DNA of 36,723 nt, taken from the NCBI GenBank assembly GCA_020353195.1, contig CP070691.1:2021040-2057762 (forward strand), in the 5' to 3' direction. This stretch comes from Phycisphaerales bacterium (GTDB lineage: Bacteria > Planctomycetota > Phycisphaerae > UBA1845). Each line of letters begins with the position of its first letter. Position 1 is the first letter of the stretch. Made by a program: the position numbers and the translations under genes. This document shows, in pieces, positions 32,233-36,723 of this stretch. The notes beneath the pieces are model-generated. The model had not been told where the DNA came from, made no database searches, and saw only the letters and a list, made by a program, of their open reading frames with translations.

Positions 32233-32647
32233 TCCGGGCCAGCGGGGCGTTTCACGAACGACGCCGTGATCTTGAGTGGTGCACGAGCGTCGTGGATGCG
32301 CGCCAGCGCCGGGTTCCAGGATTTGCGAACTGCGGCACCGGTGTCGTTGGGCAGTGCGGAGGCTGTGCAGCCGAGGCGCCGGCCTTCCTCCGGGGCAACG
32401 ACGCCTCGGTGCTGTCTCAGATCAGCCGCCTCATCGTGCACTTCGCACGAGATTGACGCCGATTGCCGCAAGGATACGCGGCTGCTTTACGCCAGCGGCA
32501 CGATGCCCTACGACGCAGCGGTCGATGCCGTCGGTCCACCCCTTGCCAGGATTCCGGGCAACCGTGATACTGCCTGTCACTGCCCTCGCTACCGACGCCA
32601 CGGGAGCCAAGGGCTGAGGAGTCCTGCTCCTGTAATCGGACAAGATC
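32233..32647. other. ~415 bp intergenic region upstream of the symporter
   Basis: Open frames pass through on both strands but none has a start site or recognisable product. No tRNA, repeat or clear promoter was found. It probably contains the symporter promoter and leader; the last 50 bases include a short imperfect hairpin (AGGAG...CTCCT). Confidence 0.4.
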
Positions 32648-34447
32648 ATGCAACTGACCCCGCTGGATTGGATCGTTATCACGATCAGCCTGCTCGTCGC
32701 CTTCTCACCGGCCGTTTTTTTCGCCCGCCGCGCCGGCAGAGGAACCGCGGAGTTCTTCGCGTCGGGCCGGGCGGCCCCGTGGTGGTTGATCGGTACGTCC
32801 ATGGTGGCCACCACGTTCAGCACGGACACACCCAACCTGGTCACCGACTTCGTTCGCAGCAAAGGCGTTGCGTACAATTGGGCGTGGTGGGCTTTTCTGC
32901 TCACGGGGATGATGACCGTTTTCTTCTACGCCCGGCTGTGGCGGCGCTCGGGCGTCTTGACCGACCTCGAATTCTACGAGTTGCGCTACTCCGGCCGGTC
33001 GGCGGCGTTCGTACGCGGGTTCCGGGCCGTTTATCTCGGCCTGTTCTTCAACTGCGTCATCATGGCGTCCGTGACGCTGGCCGCCGCGAAGATCGCGAAC
33101 GTCATGCTCGGCTGGGACCGGACGCAGACCGTGATCTTCTGTTCGCTCATCTGCATCGCTTTCGCCGCCCTGTCGGGTCTGTGGGGCGTCCTCGCCACCG
33201 ACATCATCCAGTTCGCCATCGCGATGGTCGGCGTGTTCGCCGCCGCCTATTACGCGCTGCAGCGCCCCGAGGTCGGCGGGTTGGCCGGGCTCCTGCAGAA
33301 GATCGACCCGGACACGCTTCGACTGCTTCCGGACTTCGGCAACCATGAACTGACAATGACGGTTCTGATCATCCCGCTGGCGGTCCAGTGGTGGTCCGTC
33401 TGGTATCCGGGCGCGGAGCCGGGCGGCGGGAGCTATATCGCTCAGCGAGTGCTCGCCGCCCGGACGGAACAGCATGCCATGGCCGCAACGCTGTGGTTCA
33501 ACGTCGCACACTACGCCCTGCGGCCCTGGCCATGGATCATCGTGGCCTTGTGCTCCCTCCTCGTGTACCCGACCCTGGGAGACATCCAGCAGACATTGCC
33601 GAACGTCGACGCCGACCTGCTCGGCAACGACATTGCGTACCCGGCCATGCTCGCGCTGCTGCCGCACGGCGTGCTCGGTTTGCTTATCGCGTCGCTACTG
33701 TCCGCCTATGTCTCCACGATGTCCACGCATTTGAACTGGGGCGCCTCGTATCTCGTCCACGACTTCTATCGGCGTTTCATACGCGGCGGTGCCAGCGAGC
33801 GCCACTACGTATGGGTCTCGCGGGTCACCACCGCCGCGCTCATGCTGCTGGCGGCGGCGTTCATGTTCCTGCTCTCCACGGCCGAGGAGGCTTTCCACCT
33901 GTTGCTGTCGATCGGCGCCGGCACCGGGCTGATCTACCTGCTGCGATGGTTCTGGTGGCGGATCAACGCTTGGAGTGAAATCGCGGCCATGATCGCGTCT
34001 TTCGTGACCGCCGTCGCTTTGCTCGTGGTCAAGAAACTCGGCGTCGTGATCCCCGTCCATTACTCGCTGGTCGGAACGGTAGTAGCTACGACCTGTGTCT
34101 GGGTGCTCGTCACGTACTTGACGCGTCCCGCGGATCACGATTCTCTGGTGCGGTTCTACCGGCTGGTTCGCCCCGCCGGACCCGGGTGGAACCACATCCG
34201 AGCCGCCGCGGGCGTTGCCGCGTCCCCGGACAGCCTGCCGCACGCCTTCCTCGGCTGGGGTCTGGGTTGCACGCTGGTGTACTCCGCTCTGTTCGGGACG
34301 GGGAGCTTCATCTACGGCAGGATCGCCGCGGGCGTCGTCTGCACGATGCTGTTCGCGGGCAGCGCCGTCGTGCTGGCGAGACTGCTGCCGGCGATGTGGA
34401 GGGATCGTCACGCCGCGGCGGGGAGTGACCTTGCCGGTAGTCGCTGA
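32648..34447 (+). CDS. Sodium:solute symporter (SSS family)
   Basis: 599 residues from ATG 32648. Twelve or more hydrophobic helices are visible, starting LTPLDWIVITISLLVAFSPA. SSS-type features include ARRAGRGTAEFFASGRAAPW at the end of helix 1, GTSMVATTFSTDTPNL (helix 2 substrate region), GLWGVLATDIIQFAIAMVG (helix 5-6) and LLSAYVSTMSTHLNWGASYL (helix 8, where Ser/Thr residues normally bind the coupling sodium ion). The protein uses the sodium gradient to import a solute across the inner membrane. The substrate is not readable; similar planctomycete proteins are often annotated as sugar or acid transporters without proof. Two extra C-terminal helices extend it beyond the core. It is convergent with dapL, only 37 bp away. 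Confidence 0.9.
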   Translation: MQLTPLDWIVITISLLVAFSPAVFFARRAGRGTAEFFASGRAAPWWLIGTSMVATTFSTDTPNLVTDFVRSKGVAYNWAWWAFLLTGMMTVFFYARLWRRSGVLTDLEFYELRYSGRSAAFVRGFRAVYLGLFFNCVIMASVTLAAAKIANVMLGWDRTQTVIFCSLICIAFAALSGLWGVLATDIIQFAIAMVGVFAAAYYALQRPEVGGLAGLLQKIDPDTLRLLPDFGNHELTMTVLIIPLAVQWWSVWYPGAEPGGGSYIAQRVLAARTEQHAMAATLWFNVAHYALRPWPWIIVALCSLLVYPTLGDIQQTLPNVDADLLGNDIAYPAMLALLPHGVLGLLIASLLSAYVSTMSTHLNWGASYLVHDFYRRFIRGGASERHYVWVSRVTTAALMLLAAAFMFLLSTAEEAFHLLLSIGAGTGLIYLLRWFWWRINAWSEIAAMIASFVTAVALLVVKKLGVVIPVHYSLVGTVVATTCVWVLVTYLTRPADHDSLVRFYRLVRPAGPGWNHIRAAAGVAASPDSLPHAFLGWGLGCTLVYSALFGTGSFIYGRIAAGVVCTMLFAGSAVVLARLLPAMWRDRHAAAGSDLAGSR

Positions 34448-34484
34448 CCGTGCGCGCCTGAACGCGTCGCCGGACGCCGGACCG

Positions 34485-35648
34485 TTACAGCACCTTGCGC
34501 ATCCGCTCCACCGCCTCGCGGAGGCGGTCCTCAGGGACGGTCAGGCTTATGCGGAAGTAGCCCTCCCCGGCGGCGCCGAAACCCACACCGGGACAGACCG
34601 TCACGCCGGCCCCGCTGAGCAGCCGCTCGCAAAACGGCAGCGAGTCGACTCCTTCCGGGCATCGGACCCACACGTAGAACGCGCCGCGCGGCCTGGTGAC
34701 GCCCAGGCCTATCTCCTCCAAACCACAGACCAGCACGTCCCGCCGCCGGCGGTACAGGTTCCGCATCGCTTCCGTGTGCTCGCCGCTCGTGTCCCGCAAC
34801 GCCTCACAGGCGGCCCATTGCACGGCCTTGAACGGTCCGGAGTCGACGTTGCTCTTAACGAAGGCGAGTCCCCGGATCGCATCCGGATTGCCCACCGCGA
34901 ACCCGATCCGCCAGCCTGTCATGTTGAACGACTTCGACAGCGAGTGCAGCTCGATGGCACACTCCATCGCGCCGGCCGCCTGCAACACACTCGGCGCCGG
35001 CTCGTCGAAGTAGTTGTCGATGTACGGGGCATCGTGGACGAGCAGAATGCCGTGCTTGCGGGCGAATGCCACCGCCTCTTCCAAAAACGCCAGCGGCGCC
35101 ACCGCCCCCGTCGGGTTGTTCGGGTAGTTCAGGTACAGAATCCGGGCGGCACGGGCCACGTCGTCGGGAATCTCATCGAGTCGCGGCAGCCAATCGTTGG
35201 CGCCGTCCAGCGGCATGGCGTAGGCTACACCACCCGCCAGGATGCACCCCGACACATAGGCCGGGTACCCCGGATCGGGTACCAGCACGTTGTCACCCGG
35301 ATCCACAAATGCTAGTGGCAGATGTGCGATCGCATCCTTCGCACCGATCAACGGCGTCAGCTCCGTAACCGGATCGAGCCTGACGCCGAACCGTCGGGCG
35401 ACGGAGTCCGCCGCCGCCTGACGATACTCGCGCACGCCCGCCCCCAGTGAGTACGTATGATTCTTCGGGTCGCGAATCGACCGCTCCATCGCTTCCACGA
35501 CGAACGCCGGCGTTGGTTGGTCCGGATCGCCCACGCCCAAGTCGATCACGTCCACCCCGGCCGCAATCGCTTCGCGTTTCTGCCGGTCGATCTCGAAGGC
35601 CAGGTACGGCGGGATTCGTTCCAGACGTTCCGCCCGTCGAATGCTCAT
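34485..35648 (-). CDS. dapL: LL-diaminopimelate aminotransferase
   Basis: 387 residues from ATG 35648 (AGGGG 8 nt upstream). DapL is a fold-type I PLP enzyme that converts tetrahydrodipicolinate directly to LL-diaminopimelate, a shortcut in lysine and peptidoglycan-precursor synthesis. Family features: RIPPYLAFEIDRQKREAIAA, VIDLGVGDPDQPTP, IGAKDAIAHLPLAFVDPGDN, LNYPNNPTGAV (Asn178), HDAPYIDNYFDE (Asp206, Tyr209) and SLSKSFNMTGWRIGF, with the PLP-binding Lys239 and Arg247. The PGYPAYVSG and NVDSG stretches separate DapL from general aspartate aminotransferases. Length is normal. Upstream lies the AGTCGAATATCG motif also found near the EPS ATPase. Confidence 0.92.
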   Translation of the reverse strand: MSIRRAERLERIPPYLAFEIDRQKREAIAAGVDVIDLGVGDPDQPTPAFVVEAMERSIRDPKNHTYSLGAGVREYRQAAADSVARRFGVRLDPVTELTPLIGAKDAIAHLPLAFVDPGDNVLVPDPGYPAYVSGCILAGGVAYAMPLDGANDWLPRLDEIPDDVARAARILYLNYPNNPTGAVAPLAFLEEAVAFARKHGILLVHDAPYIDNYFDEPAPSVLQAAGAMECAIELHSLSKSFNMTGWRIGFAVGNPDAIRGLAFVKSNVDSGPFKAVQWAACEALRDTSGEHTEAMRNLYRRRRDVLVCGLEEIGLGVTRPRGAFYVWVRCPEGVDSLPFCERLLSGAGVTVCPGVGFGAAGEGYFRISLTVPEDRLREAVERMRKVL

Positions 35649-35716
35649 GATCGGGTCCCCTTCCAGTAGCGATGAAGCGCCCGGACCGATTCTTGCTTAT
35701 GGATCGCCGGTATACG

Positions 35717-35737
35717 GTTGCGCGCAGTCGAATATCG
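35717..35737 (-). promoter_or_regulatory. Intergenic motif shared with the EPS ATPase upstream region
   Basis: GTTGCG, CGC, AGTCGAATATCG on the plus strand, about 70-90 nt upstream of the dapL ATG. It matches the copy at 19821-19839 apart from a 3-nt versus 1-nt spacer after GTTGCG. Confidence 0.4.
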
Positions 35738-35818
35738 CGCACCCTGACTCACCGGCGGTTTCTCCGCGCGTGAATTTCTTGCCGCGTCGATAGCCCGGCC
35801 TCTGGTTTCTTCTCCTTG

Positions 35819-36723
35819 TCACGCCGCCGAGAACGGCTCGCGGTCCGCGGCGCTCAGCACCGTTGTCAGGCCCGGCACTTCCACCGACAACCGCTCCGCC
35901 AGCGCTTTCAGCGCCGGGCGCTCACTCGTCCAGTGATTCACCGCAATCGCGCACGCCCCGTGCCGCAGGATCGCCAACGCGTCGTGATGGCGGATTTCAC
36001 CCGTCACTACGACGTCTCCCGATCCGAGGCCGGCCTGGAACATCCGGCCCCCAGCCGCCCCGGCCATACAGATCGCACGCTTGACCATCCCGTGTGTGTC
36101 GCCCACGACCTGCACGCACGATGCTTGCAAGCTGCGCTTCACGTTCACCGCCAGTGCGCCGAGTTGAACCGGCGGGTCCAACATCCCTTGCCGCCCGATG
36201 CCTTTGGCCGGACGCCTGTGCAGCGGATAGATATCGAACGCCGGCTCTTCATATGAGTGCGTCGCCCGAATGGCGCGGACCACGTCCCATACGCGTCCTG
36301 CGGGCGCGACGGATTCCAGCCGGACCTCGTCCACGCGCTCGAACGCGCCTGCCTGCCCGATGGTGGGCTTCGTCTGGTCCGAGCCCAGGAACGTGCCCTG
36401 ACCCGCCACGCGAAAACTGCATTTGTCGTATTCGCCGATCCGTCCCGCGCCGGCCGCAAACATCGCTTCGGCTACGGCGTCCACTTCGGCCGCCGGCACG
36501 AACACGATCACCTTGCATTCACCCTCGCCCGGCTCGTCTGCGATTTCCACGGGTTCCGGATCCTTGACATTACACAGCGAGGCCAGCACGTCGTTTGTTC
36601 CGCCCTCGGCCGCGTCGAGCGCCGTGTGTGGCGAATACACCGCGACCCCATGGGCGATGCACGCGAACACGTGGGCGTCGGTGTCACGGCTGGCGGCGTT
36701 CAGCCGCGAGATCGGCTTGAACA
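35819..36723 (-). CDS. Nif3-like dinuclear metal-centre protein with inserted PII-like domain (5' end outside window)
   Basis: The frame is open to the right edge and already in family sequence there (FKPISRLNAASRDTDAH before the GTG at 36670), so the true start is beyond the window; 301 codons plus the stop are visible. Metal-site residues: HTALDAAEGGTND near the visible N-terminus, and GEIRHHDALAI and VNHWTSE near the C-terminus (His and Glu ligands). Between them is the inserted domain VIVFVPAAEVDAVAEAMFAAGAGRIGEYDKC-like, continuing CSFRVAGQGTFLG, typical of the larger YqfO-type members. These proteins bind two metal ions and have been linked to GTP cyclohydrolase-like or regulatory roles, but a general function is not established. 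The downstream neighbour on the same strand is dapL, 170 bp away. Confidence 0.9.
   Translation of the reverse strand, partial: FKPISRLNAASRDTDAHVFACIAHGVAVYSPHTALDAAEGGTNDVLASLCNVKDPEPVEIADEPGEGECKVIVFVPAAEVDAVAEAMFAAGAGRIGEYDKCSFRVAGQGTFLGSDQTKPTIGQAGAFERVDEVRLESVAPAGRVWDVVRAIRATHSYEEPAFDIYPLHRRPAKGIGRQGMLDPPVQLGALAVNVKRSLQASCVQVVGDTHGMVKRAICMAGAAGGRMFQAGLGSGDVVVTGEIRHHDALAILRHGACAIAVNHWTSERPALKALAERLSVEVPGLTTVLSAADREPFSAA

Noticed and set aside
32133..32471. Minus-strand 112-codon frame across the gap before the symporter
   Set aside because: It overlaps the end of the 65-residue gene on the opposite strand and has no ribosome-binding site or recognisable features.
1..36723. tRNA, rRNA or known riboswitch
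   Set aside because: I looked for T-loop-like GGTTCRANYC contexts and familiar aptamer cores and found only coding matches; a covariance-model scan was not possible here.

Overview
The window is GC-rich bacterial DNA, almost certainly chromosome from a member of the Planctomycetota (Phycisphaerae-like). The basis is the style of its secreted proteins: Cys-rich GACC modules, DCN-NG-IPDEC calcium-binding-like repeats, a C-terminal dockerin-like domain beginning GDYDQDGDTDLDD, and PPC, MAM, P-domain and cadherin-like sandwiches joined into very long chains. A DapL-type diaminopimelate aminotransferase fits that assignment. No rRNA, tRNA, CRISPR array, insertion sequence or phage gene was recognised.

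Layout. (1) 1-16538 holds three giant secreted proteins. The first is a >1384-residue MAM/PPC/GACC protein (minus strand) that runs off the left edge. The second is an 1827-residue protein (minus strand) with four PPC-like and three P-domains but no catalytic domain. Divergent from it, across a ~900 bp gap, is a 1759-residue subtilase (plus strand) with a dockerin-like tail. (2) 16647-23302 is an exopolysaccharide/secretion module. A minus-strand ExeA/PEP-CTERM-type AAA ATPase carries a huge repeat-built coiled coil. Divergent from it is a plus-strand run of outer-membrane polysaccharide export lipoprotein, cytoplasmic BY-type tyrosine kinase and GT-B glycosyltransferase. (3) 23501-27216 (minus strand) encodes a hybrid histidine kinase with a CxxCH heme-type sensor domain, a small PEGA lipoprotein and a twin-CBS protein. 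(4) 27527-34447 (plus strand) encodes a coiled-coil lipoprotein, ClpS, PdxJ, a degenerate SGNH-hydrolase-like secreted protein overlapping pdxJ, a polytopic membrane protein, a 65-residue protein and a sodium:solute symporter. (5) 34485-36723 (minus strand) encodes DapL and a Nif3-like protein cut by the right edge.

How the parts may fit (inference). Region 2 looks like part of a Wzx/Wzy-type capsule or EPS machine: export channel, regulatory kinase, one glycosyltransferase, and an ATPase of a family usually linked to EPS and exosortase loci. No flippase, polymerase, initiating transferase or exosortase is visible. Region 1 supplies large extracellular proteins that such a matrix could hold. 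Region 4 is mostly housekeeping plus lineage-specific genes.

The most unusual items are: the subtilase without a P-domain beside a multi-P-domain protein without a protease; the 49-residue (seven-heptad, 147-bp) repeats in the ATPase coiled coil; the SGNH-like protein that has lost its catalytic residues; the heme-type sensor kinase; and a 12-bp motif shared by two distant intergenic regions.
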